A stretch of DNA of 64,000 bases from Palsa-506 sp963709075 (GTDB lineage Bacteria > Actinomycetota > Actinomycetes > Streptosporangiales > Streptosporangiaceae): assembly GCA_963709075.1 (NCBI GenBank), contig CAVPUY010000009.1:62001-126000 (forward strand). Direction: 5' to 3'. Shown here piece after piece: positions 26,159-34,135 of this stretch. Numbering within the stretch: position 1 is the stretch's first letter; each line of letters opens with the position of its first letter. Position numbers and translations under genes: made by a program. The notes beneath the pieces are model-generated. The model was not told the origin of the DNA and did no database searches. It saw nothing but the letters and a program-made list of their open reading frames with translations.

Positions 26159-27131
26159 CAACCGCACCCGGCGCCCGGCAGCTCCTTCGGCCACCAAAGC
26201 AAAGCCCGCCCGAAACGGCCGGACCCGCAGACCGAACGAATCGCTCCAGCCGGATGCCACCATTACCCTGGCCGCTGAACGGCGGTCAGCAGGCATTGAT
26301 GACCTGTTCGTCGCGCTGGATGGGGAACTGATCGGTCTCGTCCCGGTGAAGAAGAAAGTGGAAGAAATCGGCTCGCTGCTCCTGGTCGACCGGGCGCGGC
26401 AGCGGTTCGGGCTCTCCGCATCCCGGCCGAATCTGCACATGTGCTTTACCGGGGCGCCGGGAACCGGGAAGACCACGGTTGCGCTGATGATGGCCGATCT
26501 GCTTCACCGGGTTGGCTACCTGGAGAAAGGTCATCTCGTGCATGCCATGCGCGATGACCTTGTCGGTGAGTACATCGGGCACACCGCGCCGAAGACCAAG
26601 CAGGTTCTCGACCACGCGATGGGCGGCGTGCTGTTCATCGACGAGGCCTACACCCTGTACCGCGCCGAGGACTCGAAAGACTACGGCCAGGAGTGCATCG
26701 ACATCCTCATGCAGGTAATGGAGAACGAGCGGGACAAGATCGTGGTGATCCTCGCCGGATACAAGGACCGTATGGATCACTTCTTCCTGTCCAACCCTGG
26801 TATGAGCTCGCGCATCGCGCATCACCTGGACTTCGCCGAGTACGAGATCGACGAGCTGCTCGCGATCGGGCAGCTGATGCTGAGCAGGTCGTCCTACTAT
26901 TTGTCGGGCGGGGCGGAGAAGGCATTTCGCGACTACCTGCGGCTGCGGAAGACGCAGCCCCGGTTCGCCAACGCCCGCAGCGTCCGGAACGAGCTTGAGG
27001 GTGCCCGGCTCCGGCACGCGCACCGACTCGCCGCCGATCCAGAGCGGACCTTGAGTAGGGACGACCTGATGCGCCTCGAGCCGTCGGACATCCTGCTCAG
27101 CCCTAACGGGATGACCAGCGATCCGCGGTAA
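26115..27131 (+). CDS. CbbX-type AAA+ ATPase (Rubisco-activase-like)
   Basis: A 338-residue AAA+ protein. A basic, low-complexity N-terminal extension of ~60 residues precedes the AAA core: FTGAPGTGKTTVALMM (Walker A, ~112-127), the pore-loop segment GEYIGHTAPKTK (~151-162), VLFIDEAYTLY (Walker B, ~172-182), VILAGYKDRMDHFF (sensor 1 region) and PGMSSRIAHHLDF with the arginine finger. RFANARSVRNELEGAR is the sensor-2 region. These match CbbX of red-type Rubisco operons, which remodels inhibited Rubisco, but no cbbL/cbbS gene is in the window. Related CbbX-like proteins serve ESX/type VII secretion or unknown targets. The start ATG 26115 has only a weak ribosome-binding site. Confidence 0.8.
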   Translation: MAGILPAAANRRLSSNRTRRPAAPSATKAKPARNGRTRRPNESLQPDATITLAAERRSAGIDDLFVALDGELIGLVPVKKKVEEIGSLLLVDRARQRFGLSASRPNLHMCFTGAPGTGKTTVALMMADLLHRVGYLEKGHLVHAMRDDLVGEYIGHTAPKTKQVLDHAMGGVLFIDEAYTLYRAEDSKDYGQECIDILMQVMENERDKIVVILAGYKDRMDHFFLSNPGMSSRIAHHLDFAEYEIDELLAIGQLMLSRSSYYLSGGAEKAFRDYLRLRKTQPRFANARSVRNELEGARLRHAHRLAADPERTLSRDDLMRLEPSDILLSPNGMTSDPR

Positions 27132-27339
27132 CTGCTGCGTCGTGGCCAGTCGCCGGGCAGGTGATGCGCCTCCTGCGTCAACAGACTGTGCGCGCCACAG
27201 CGCCGGCGCGTTCTGGTTGGTGAGTCTCCCTGGGCTGCGTCCGGCGTGTCTCAGTTATGATGCGCAGGTCGCCGCGCTCGGGCAAGGTCAGGGCCATTCA
27301 TGCCGGCTGGCTGCCGCCCGCGTCGCGAGGGAGCTGCGG

Positions 27340-27759
27340 ATGCTGCGAATACGGATAGAGGACAACGGCCCGTTCGCCGCCTTCCGCTGGCGCGGCGTGA
27401 CCGGCGAGGTCGCGGCGCCTGCCCAGTTCGGGGTGTCGCGGAGGACACGGCGCCCGCTCCGGCGGGCGTTCAGTGTGCTGGCGGTACGGCTGCTCGTGCC
27501 GACCGAAAAGGCGCAGTCGGTCCGCGACATTGGGGGGGCGGTGGGCCGGCCGCATGTGGCGCTCCTCGGCGGCAGCGATGTGACCGCGTTCAGCGTCCCT
27601 GACGCTCTGCCACTGGATGCCTGGCCTGGCTGCGTGATGCGGGTGGGCGTGGGCTCCGAGGAGGGGCCGGGGGACACCGTCATAGGTTCCGGCCTCCCGG
27701 CCGATGGCGCGGAGGGCTTCGGGCGCGTGCTCGAGGGCCTGCCCAGAGCATCTCGGTGA
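27340..27759 (+). CDS. Unrecognised protein translationally coupled to GH65
   Basis: A 139-residue ORF starting at ATG 27340 with GAGGGAG 8 bases upstream. Its stop codon overlaps the GTG start of the GH65 gene (GTGA at 27756-27759), the usual sign of translational coupling. Third codon positions are G/C-rich as in real genes here. The sequence begins MLRIRIEDNGPFAAFRWRG and has no signal peptide, membrane helix or known motif; charged and hydrophobic residues alternate as in a globular protein. A role linked to the GH65/beta-PGM pathway is possible only by position. It could also be a chance open frame. Confidence 0.4.
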   Translation: MLRIRIEDNGPFAAFRWRGVTGEVAAPAQFGVSRRTRRPLRRAFSVLAVRLLVPTEKAQSVRDIGGAVGRPHVALLGGSDVTAFSVPDALPLDAWPGCVMRVGVGSEEGPGDTVIGSGLPADGAEGFGRVLEGLPRASR

Positions 27760-30191
27760 ACGGCTTCTCGCTCGCTTACGAGGGGTTCGATCCTGCCGAG
27801 GAAGGGCTCCGCGAGGCGTTGACTTCGACGGGCAACGGCTACCTGTGCACGCGCGGCACAGCGGAGTGGGAAGACGCCGACGGCGTGCATTACCCCGGCA
27901 CGTACGGGCACAGCGTTTACAACCGCGAGACAACGATCCTGGGCGGCGTGCCGGTGCTCAACGAGGATCTCGTCAACCTTCCCAACTGGCTGGTGCTCAA
28001 GCTGCGCATCGAGGGCGAGGATCCAATCCGGCTTGCCGACGTCGAGCTGCTCGGCTACCGGCACGAGCTCGATATCCGCACCGCGACCGTGATCCGCGAG
28101 CTGCGCTTCCGCGACCCGGCTGGCCGTGAGACGGCGCTGCGCAGCCGGCGGTTCGTGAGCATGGCTGACCTTCATCACGCGGGTATCGAGTGGACGATCA
28201 CGCCCGAGAACTGGTCAGGCCGGGTGGAGGTGGTATCGGGTCTCGACGGGCGGGTAACCAACGGCGGCGTCGCGCGCTATCAGCAGCTCGAGAGCCGTCA
28301 CCTTGACCCAGTGTCACCCAGGACGTTCGGGCCCGAGGTTATCGCGTTGAAGGTACAGACGCGCCAGTCGAACCTGTACATCAGCCAGGCGGCGCGCACG
28401 CGCGTCTTCGATGGCCGCGGCGAGCCGGTGGCCGTCGACCGCGACCTCTACCAGATGGAGGATTACATCCAGCAGGTGCTCGCGTTCGATGTCCGGCAGG
28501 GCGCCGTGGTGCGGGTCGAGAAGATGGTGGCCTTCTTCACCTCGCGTGATCCCGCGATCAGCGACACGCTGGCGAAAGCAGGGACGTCGGCACTGCGTTA
28601 CACCGGCTTCAAGGAGGCGCTCGCGCGGCACGCGTCGGCCTGGGATGAGCTCTGGCGGGTGTGCGACGTCTGGGTGCCGGGCGACGACCGCGTGCAACTC
28701 CTGCTGCGACTGCACATATGCCAGATCGTCCAGGTCTGCTCACATCACACGGTCGACCTGGACGCCGGGGTGCCGGCCCGCGGCCTCAACGGCGAGGCCT
28801 ACCGGGGCCACGTGTTCTGGGACGAGCTCTACGTGTACCTGTTCCTGAACTTTCGTATGCCGGAGGTCACCCGAGGTCTGCTGATGTACCGCTACCGGCG
28901 CCTGAGCGAGGCGTGCGCGGCCGCCCGCGAGGCAGGATTGCGCGGCGCGATGTTCCCGTGGCAGAGCGGCAGCGAGGGCAAGGAGGAGACCCAGCGCGTG
29001 CATCTCAACCCGCTCTCTGGCCGCTGGGAGCGCGATCTCAGCCACAACCAGCGGCACGTCAGCGCGGCGATCTTCTACAACATCTGGCACTACTTCCAGA
29101 CCACCGAGGACCTGATCTTCCTGGGTGACTACGGCGCGGAGATGATGCTGGAGATCGCGCGCTTCTGGGCCTCGATCGCCCACTTCAATCCCGAGCGCGA
29201 GCGCTATGAGATCCACGGAGTGATGGGGCCGGACGAGTTTCACGAGAAGTACCCGGACGCGGCTGAGGGCGGTCTGCGCAACAATGCCTACACCAACGTC
29301 ATGGTGGCGTGGCTGTGCGACGTCGCACAGGGGATCCTCTCGCTCCTGCCCGCGACGCGGGCAGGAGCGCTGCGCGAGAAGCTGGGCCTCGGCGACGAGG
29401 AGCTGCGCACATGGGCGGACATGAGTCGCCGCATGTTCATCCCGTTTCACGGCGACGGCATCATCAGTCAGTTCGAGGGATACGAGGATCTCCAGGAACT
29501 CGACTGGGACGCCTACCGCGCCAAGTACGGGAACATCCAGCGGCTCGACCGGATCCTGCGCGCCGAGGGCGACGACCCCAACCGCTACAAGCTCGCCAAG
29601 CAGGCCGACACGGTGATGCTGTTCTTCCTGTTCCCGCACGGCGAGCTGCGGCGGCTGTTCGAGCGGCTGGGTTACGACTACGGCCCGGACACCGCGCGCA
29701 AGAACATCGCCTACTACGACAAGCGCACCTCACACGGCTCCACGCTGAGCTTCGTCGCGCACGGCGGCGTGCTCGCACCGCTGAATATCGAGAACTCATG
29801 GCAGCGGTTCCTGGCCGCGCTGGAGAGCGACGTCGGCGACGTCCAAGGCGGCACCACGAAAGAGGGCATCCACATTGGCGTGATGTCCGGGACGCTCGAC
29901 CTCGTCCAGCGCACCTACGCCGGCACGCAGATCCGCGCCGGCGTCCTGTACTTCGACCCCCGGTTGCCCGCACGGCTCGAGGGACTGTCGTTCACGATGC
30001 AGTTCCGGGGAACGCCGATCCTCGTGACGCTCGCCGACGGCAGACTGACGGTGGCAGCTCACCGGGAGGGCGTGCGGCGGCCGATCAGCGTCGGGGTCGG
30101 CGACGAGGTCCGCGAGCTGCGCGCCGGGGAGCGGTGCACCTTCGAGTTCCGGCCGGGCGCAGATGCCAGGCACCAGCAGGCCCACGGCTGA
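27756..30191 (+). CDS. GH65 family glycoside phosphorylase (trehalose/kojibiose/maltose type)
   Basis: An 811-residue GH65 enzyme: N-terminal beta-sandwich (FDPAEEGLREALTSTGNGYL), linker, (alpha/alpha)6 catalytic barrel and C-terminal beta-domain. The catalytic general acid is Glu494 in GVMGPDEFHE. RTSHGSTLSFVAHGG provides the phosphate-binding Ser/His cluster, and QGGTTKEGIHIGVMSGTLDL is the family's barrel end. GH65 phosphorylases split alpha-linked glucobioses with phosphate to beta-glucose-1-phosphate and glucose or a glucoside. The beta-PGM gene 11 bases downstream completes that pathway, supporting phosphorolysis over hydrolysis. The linkage specificity cannot be read. GTG 27756 overlaps the preceding stop codon. 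The protein is cytoplasmic, with no signal peptide. Confidence 0.9.
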   Translation: MNGFSLAYEGFDPAEEGLREALTSTGNGYLCTRGTAEWEDADGVHYPGTYGHSVYNRETTILGGVPVLNEDLVNLPNWLVLKLRIEGEDPIRLADVELLGYRHELDIRTATVIRELRFRDPAGRETALRSRRFVSMADLHHAGIEWTITPENWSGRVEVVSGLDGRVTNGGVARYQQLESRHLDPVSPRTFGPEVIALKVQTRQSNLYISQAARTRVFDGRGEPVAVDRDLYQMEDYIQQVLAFDVRQGAVVRVEKMVAFFTSRDPAISDTLAKAGTSALRYTGFKEALARHASAWDELWRVCDVWVPGDDRVQLLLRLHICQIVQVCSHHTVDLDAGVPARGLNGEAYRGHVFWDELYVYLFLNFRMPEVTRGLLMYRYRRLSEACAAAREAGLRGAMFPWQSGSEGKEETQRVHLNPLSGRWERDLSHNQRHVSAAIFYNIWHYFQTTEDLIFLGDYGAEMMLEIARFWASIAHFNPERERYEIHGVMGPDEFHEKYPDAAEGGLRNNAYTNVMVAWLCDVAQGILSLLPATRAGALREKLGLGDEELRTWADMSRRMFIPFHGDGIISQFEGYEDLQELDWDAYRAKYGNIQRLDRILRAEGDDPNRYKLAKQADTVMLFFLFPHGELRRLFERLGYDYGPDTARKNIAYYDKRTSHGSTLSFVAHGGVLAPLNIENSWQRFLAALESDVGDVQGGTTKEGIHIGVMSGTLDLVQRTYAGTQIRAGVLYFDPRLPARLEGLSFTMQFRGTPILVTLADGRLTVAAHREGVRRPISVGVGDEVRELRAGERCTFEFRPGADARHQQAHG
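29341..29369. repeat. Perfect 13-bp hairpin inside the GH65 gene
   Basis: CGCTCCTGCCCGC (29341-29353) and GCGGGCAGGAGCG (29357-29369) are perfect inverted repeats with the 3-base loop GAC. It lies in coding sequence (SLLPATRAGAL). It could slow elongation or simply follow from codon bias. Confidence 0.5.
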
Positions 30192-30202
30192 CAGGAGGAT
30201 GC

Positions 30203-30991
30203 GTGCCGGCGTTCCAGGGAGCGATCTTCGATGTCGATGGCGTGCTTGTTGACTCGCCGCACCAGAAGGCGTGGCGCGAGTCGCTGCGCGAGCTGATGGA
30301 AGGAGAGTGGGGCGACATCCGCGACCGGGCCACCTGGTCGCCGGGAGCGTTCACGTCCCAGGTCTACCAGGAGGAGATGTCGGGCAAGCCGCGCCTGAGT
30401 GGCGCGCGCGCAGCGCTGGAGTACTTCCACGTCCCAGACGATGATGGCCTGCGCCTCGCGCAGTACGCCCAGCGCAAGCAGGAGATGGTGGTGCGGCTCA
30501 TCGAGGCCGGCGACTTCACCGCGTACCCGGACGCGCTGCGGTTCATCATCGCCGTCAAGGACGCCGGCATCCGGGTCGCGGCGGCGTCGTCGTCGAGGAA
30601 CGCGAACCTGTTCCTGGGCAAGATCCGGCTCGACACGTTCGCACAGGAGCAGCGGATCACGTCGGCGTCGCTACGGCCAGGCCTGACGCTGCTGGACTTC
30701 TTCGACGCCGACGTCTCGGGCCGGGACTTCGCCCACGGAAAGCCGCACCCCGAGATGTTCCTGACCGCAGCGCGGGAGCTCGGCGTCACGCCGCACGCCG
30801 CAATGGTCATCGAGGATGCTGCCGCAGGCGTCGAGGCGGCCAAGGCCGGCGACATGGCCGCGATCGGCATCGCGCGGGCCGACGACGCCGATCTGCTGGC
30901 CGAGGCAGGGGCCGACATCGTTGTCATGACACTCGACGAGGTGGACCGCTCCGCGCTGGCCGGGGGACGCCTGGCCACCAGCAATGCCTAG
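30203..30991 (+). CDS. HAD-family beta-phosphoglucomutase-like enzyme
   Basis: A 262-residue HAD phosphatase/mutase. Motif I is FDVDGVLVDSPH (nucleophile Asp10, acid/base Asp12). The cap domain is larger than usual and contains EMSGKPRLSGARAALEYFHV. Motif II is in VAAASSSRNANLFL, motif III in GKPHPEMFL, and motif IV in VIEDAAAGVEAAKAG. Beta-PGM interconverts beta-glucose-1-phosphate and glucose-6-phosphate, the exact continuation of the GH65 reaction. GTG 30203 has AGGAGG 4 bases before it, slightly close but strong. The gene forms an operon with GH65 and perhaps the 139-residue ORF. Confidence 0.85.
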   Translation: MPAFQGAIFDVDGVLVDSPHQKAWRESLRELMEGEWGDIRDRATWSPGAFTSQVYQEEMSGKPRLSGARAALEYFHVPDDDGLRLAQYAQRKQEMVVRLIEAGDFTAYPDALRFIIAVKDAGIRVAAASSSRNANLFLGKIRLDTFAQEQRITSASLRPGLTLLDFFDADVSGRDFAHGKPHPEMFLTAARELGVTPHAAMVIEDAAAGVEAAKAGDMAAIGIARADDADLLAEAGADIVVMTLDEVDRSALAGGRLATSNA

Positions 30992-31320
30992 TGCGTGAGC
31001 ACGGACGTTCACCGGCTGGTCGGGCGGCTTTGGTCCTGGCTCGGGTCTGGGCCGGTGTTCTTGGCATTCGAGTGATCAGGCGTGCGTGCACAGAGACGGC
31101 ACGCGGCAACAGTGCCCGGCCAAGCGCCTATGCTCACCGCACGCCGCACGCCGCACGCCGCCTGTCGCCTGTCGCCTGTCGCCTGTCGCCTGTCGCCTGT
31201 CGCTTGGCCGACCGCACCGGTCCCAGAGCCAATGAGCTTGTCGCCGGAGCCTGTCGCCCCCGGGCGCCGTTGAGATCCCCGAGCTGAATCTGACAGGCGC
31301 GAGCCATTTATGATCGGCCC
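30992..31320. other. Intergenic region with heptanucleotide repeats
   Basis: Contains the heptamer arrays at 31141-31203 and the upstream region of the aldo/keto reductase gene. No gene recognised. Confidence 0.4.
31141..31203 (+). repeat. Tandem heptamer arrays (3 x ACGCCGC, 6 x CTGTCGC)
   Basis: Three perfect copies of ACGCCGC (31141-31161) are followed directly by six perfect copies of CTGTCGC (31162-31203). The repeats lie in non-coding DNA about 115 bases before the aldo/keto reductase start. Copy number is likely to vary between strains by slippage. There are no spacers, so this is not a CRISPR array. Confidence 0.85.
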
Positions 31321-32175
31321 ATGCAGCGCTACCCTCTCGGCCCTTTCTCCGTCTCGCGCATCGGCTTCGGCGCGATGCAGCTGCCCGGCCCCGGCGTGTT
31401 CGGTCCGCCGCGTGATCGGGGCGAGGCGCTGGCGGTGCTGCGTCATGCGGTAGAAGCGGGAGTTGACCATATTGACACCGCGCAGTACTACGGTCCCGAC
31501 GTGGCCAACGAGCTCATCCGCGAAGCTCTGTACCCCTATCCCGCCACCCTTGCGCTGGTGAGTAAGGTCGGCGCGCGCCGTGACGGGTCCGGCGGATGGC
31601 TTGCCTACGACGAGCCTGATCAGCTGCGCCGCGGCATCGAAGATAACCTGCGCAGTCTCGGGGTCGACCAGCTCGCTGCCGTCAATTTGCGGCTGCTGGA
31701 GGACGCGACGCCGGACCAGCGGTTCGACGACCAGCTTGCCGCCATGATCCGGGCACGCGACGAGGGGCTGATCGGTGGCGTCGGCCTGAGCAACGTGACC
31801 CGCGGGCACCTGCTGCACGCGCTGGAGCACACGCCCATAGCGTGCGTGCAAAATCCGCTGAATCTGGTCAATCGCGCCTCAATGCCCGTTCTGCGCGAGT
31901 GCACCTCGCGGGGCATCGCCTTCGTCCCGTTCTTCCCGCTGGGCTCCGGCTTCGCCCCGGACAACCCGGTGCTGGGCAGCAAGCAGGTACTCAGCACGGC
32001 CGAGCGGCTTGGCCGGACGCCCGCTCAGATCGCGCTTGCCTGGATTCTGGGCCTCGCACCCAACGTCTTGCTGATTCCCGGCACCTCCTCCGTGCGGCAC
32101 CTGGACGAGAACCTCGCGGCCGCCGGCATCACGCTCGACGAGGGCGCACGGCAGCAGCTCGACGCCGCCTGCTAG
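31321..32175 (+). CDS. Aldo/keto reductase family oxidoreductase
   Basis: A 284-residue TIM-barrel NADPH-dependent reductase. The catalytic aspartate and tyrosine lie in VDHIDTAQYYGP, the lysine in LALVSKVGARR; the usual catalytic histidine position has asparagine (AAVNLRLLED), as in many actinobacterial homologues of this subgroup. The C-terminal cofactor stretch is LLIPGTSSVRHLDENLAAAG. Such proteins reduce carbonyls of small molecules; the substrate is unknown. ATG 31321 is the start; the upstream sequence GGCCC is a weak ribosome-binding site. Two copies of a double hairpin downstream may terminate it. Confidence 0.85.
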   Translation: MQRYPLGPFSVSRIGFGAMQLPGPGVFGPPRDRGEALAVLRHAVEAGVDHIDTAQYYGPDVANELIREALYPYPATLALVSKVGARRDGSGGWLAYDEPDQLRRGIEDNLRSLGVDQLAAVNLRLLEDATPDQRFDDQLAAMIRARDEGLIGGVGLSNVTRGHLLHALEHTPIACVQNPLNLVNRASMPVLRECTSRGIAFVPFFPLGSGFAPDNPVLGSKQVLSTAERLGRTPAQIALAWILGLAPNVLLIPGTSSVRHLDENLAAAGITLDEGARQQLDAAC

Positions 32176-32206
32176 CCGCTTGCCGGCTGGTCTGCCCAGC
32201 ACTGCT

Positions 32207-32302
32207 CCTGACCCGGGAACAGTATCCCGGCCCGCGAACCCAGGCCGATCGGCCTGACCCGGGAACAGTATCCCGGCCCGCGAACCCAGGCCGATCGGCC
32301 TG
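32207..32302 (+). terminator. Tandem duplicated 46-bp double hairpin
   Basis: Two perfect 46-base units (32207-32252, 32253-32298) each contain CCGGGA-ACAGTA-TCCCGG and the palindrome AGGCCGATCGGCCT. They start 32 bases after the reductase stop. Four consecutive strong hairpins without a U-tract fit the intrinsic-like terminators of high-G+C actinobacteria, possibly acting in both directions. Confidence 0.5.
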
Positions 32303-32661
32303 GGCCCGGCGCGTCCCGGGGCAGAGGATCTGGCCGGGTCCCTGGCAGACTTGGAGAACGGGCGCGATCGAGCCGGGCGCGCGCCGGGGGCCGCCGAACC
32401 AGATCGGGGTGTCGTCGTGACGACGCCGGACTGGGATGCAGCATATGAGGGCGGCGCGCCTGGCTGGCCGCCATCGGCTGGCTATGACCCACCCTGACGC
32501 CAGCACGCCAGCACGCCAGAACCTCGGGCCAGTCGAGAAGACGCAGTTCCTGCCGGGCAGCCACGAGGACGCGCACACGGCCCTGACCAGGTGCTCACGG
32601 TGTCCATCGCGCAGGCCAATTCCGCCCGCCTCGCGCGCGGTTTCCTGCCTGCCGCCACTGG

Positions 32662-32766
32662 GCAGGAGCACGGTCGGGGCTAAGCGGGAGCACGATCGGG
32701 GCTAGCGGGAGCACGATCGGGGCTAGCGGGAGCACGATCGGGGCTAGCGGGAGCACGATCGGGACT
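32662..32766 (+). repeat. 21-bp tandem repeat array before the lysozyme gene
   Basis: Four copies of AGCGGGAGCACGATCGGGGCT at 32683, 32704, 32725 and 32746 (the last with one change), plus a diverged copy from 32662. The array ends 11 bases before ATG 32778, so it lies in the promoter or 5' leader. Each unit contains GGGAG and CGATCG. Confidence 0.85.
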
Positions 32767-32777
32767 GAGGAGCGTCG

Positions 32778-33970
32778 ATGCGCGGAGCTGCGCCCCTGCG
32801 GCGGACGGTAACGCTGGCCGCTGCCGCGGCCCTGGGCGTGCTGGGGCTGACAGCCCTGCCAACGACGACAGGTTCGGCCCATGCAGGTGCGGCTGCGCTG
32901 GCCGGGCAGCCGCGGCGGGCGGACCGCTGGAATGTCGGGGCGACGCACTCACCCCAGTTGTTGCGCGGCTCGCCGGCCTGGCTGGAAGCGCGGTGCCCGC
33001 GCACGCCGGGCAGCTGGCGTCGCCGGCAGTCGCCGGGGCGATCGCGGGCGCCGCGCAGGGAGTCGACGTCGCGGCCTTCCAGCATCCGGGAGGAGCGGCG
33101 ATCAGCTGGACGGATGTCGCTGCGGCCGGGATCCAGTTCGCGGCGATCAAGGCCACCGAGGGAACCTATTACCGGAACCCGCATGCGCTCAGCGACCTGG
33201 CAAAGGCGAAGTCCGCCGGGCTATCGGTAGACGCCTACGCATTCGCCATCCCCAATGGCAACGGCGGCCGCAAGAGCCCGACGGCGCAGGCGGCCTATCT
33301 CCTTCGTTACCTGGGCACCGACAGCAGCACCGTGCCGATCATGCTCGACATCGAGTACGACCCTTACGTCAGCCAGGACCGCACCAACGAGTGCTACGGG
33401 CTCCGCCCGGCTGCCATGGCGTCCTGGGTTTCCGCCTTCGACGCCGAGATCCACCGCGAGACCGGTCGCCTGCCGGTCATCTACACCCCTCCGTCGTGGT
33501 GGCGCACCTGCGTGGGCGGCAGCACGGGCTTCAGGCGGCTCCCGCTCTGGGATCCTGACTACACGAGCGCTGCCAGCCCGGCGTTGCCCGCCGGGTGGCG
33601 CCACTGGTCCATCTGGCAGTACACCAGCGCCGGCAACGTGAACGGGATTGACGACCGCGGGCACACCGATCTTGATCAGCTCAACCCGGGCGTGATCGCC
33701 CTGCTCGACCCCGGGCACCATCGAAACGCCGTCGGCCATCCGGTTCACTGGAGGCTGAAGCGCGCCGAGCCGGTTCCAAGCCAACGGCCGTCATTCTCGG
33801 CAACCGGGCTGCCTGCCGGGACCTCGGTCCACGCCCGGGGGCGGGTCACCGGCGCGCCTGACCGGCCAGGGACCTATCGAGTGAAGGTGACCGCGACCGC
33901 CAGTAGCGGTGCGTCCGGGTCGGTCTCGTTCACCTGGACAGTCCGGTCGGCTGCTGGCGCAGGTCGCTGA
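32778..33970 (+). CDS. GH25 lysozyme-like secreted hydrolase, frameshift after signal peptide
   Basis: ATG 32778 with TGAGGAG upstream begins a clear secretion signal (RRTVTLAAAAALGVLGLTAL, ending near SAHAGA). The GH25 domain lies in another frame from about 32930: GVDVAAFQHPGGAAISWTDV, FAAIKATEGTYYRNPHA, VPIMLDIEYDP (the catalytic DxE) and WSIWQYTSAGNVNGIDD, then a C-terminal Ig-like domain (GTYRVKVTATASSG). A single indel between ~32900 and 32993 separates the two. It may be a sequencing error, since both parts have coding bias. GH25 enzymes cleave the MurNAc-GlcNAc bond of peptidoglycan outside the cell. If the shift is real, a GTG at 32993 would give a cytoplasmic, probably useless product. 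Confidence 0.75.
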
Positions 33971-33999
33971 CCTGCGCCTGCGTCAGCAGGCTTGACGCG

Positions 34000-34066
34000 G
34001 TGACAGCTGGCTTGCGGGTGCTGCTCAAGATCGTTTATCTGCTAGCTTGCAGACGTCTGGGGCTGC
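34000..34066 (+). mobile_element. Remnant of integrase/transposase N-terminus
   Basis: GTG 34000 reads TAGLRVLLKIVYLLACRRLG, which resembles the opening residues of rve-type integrases common in actinomycete insertion sequences. The expected continuation with the HTH and DDE domains is missing. The resemblance is from memory and covers only ~20 residues. Confidence 0.35.
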
Positions 34067-34135
34067 CGGAACCTTGGTGGTGCAGGCAGACTGGGTTCCG
34101 TGTGGCGGGACGGCTTCTGCGGCGGGCAGGCGATT

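Larger units (their letters stand above)
32176..32777. other. Repeat-rich intergenic region
   Basis: About 600 bases between the reductase and lysozyme genes. It carries the duplicated 46-bp hairpin unit (32207-32298) and the 21-bp tandem array (32662-32766). A 26-residue ORF at 32417-32497 resembles the start of a methyltransferase but is too short to count. Confidence 0.5.

Noticed and set aside
27288..28178. Long minus-strand open frame over the GH65 start
   Set aside because: Composition is that of an antisense shadow, and it overlaps a well-supported gene.
29309..30202. Long frame running through GH65 into the HAD gene
   Set aside because: Only the part after GTG 30203 shows HAD motifs; the rest is an arginine-rich shadow of GH65.
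31141..31203. Heptamer arrays as a possible CRISPR
   Set aside because: Units are 7 bases with no spacers and no cas genes nearby.
32417..32497. GTG ORF of 26 residues beginning TTPDWDAAYEGGAPGW, similar to the start of a methyltransferase
   Set aside because: Stops after 26 residues, no ribosome-binding site, no further motif I in any frame.
32662..32766. 21-bp array as a possible CRISPR
   Set aside because: Repeats are contiguous without spacers and lie in a gene leader.
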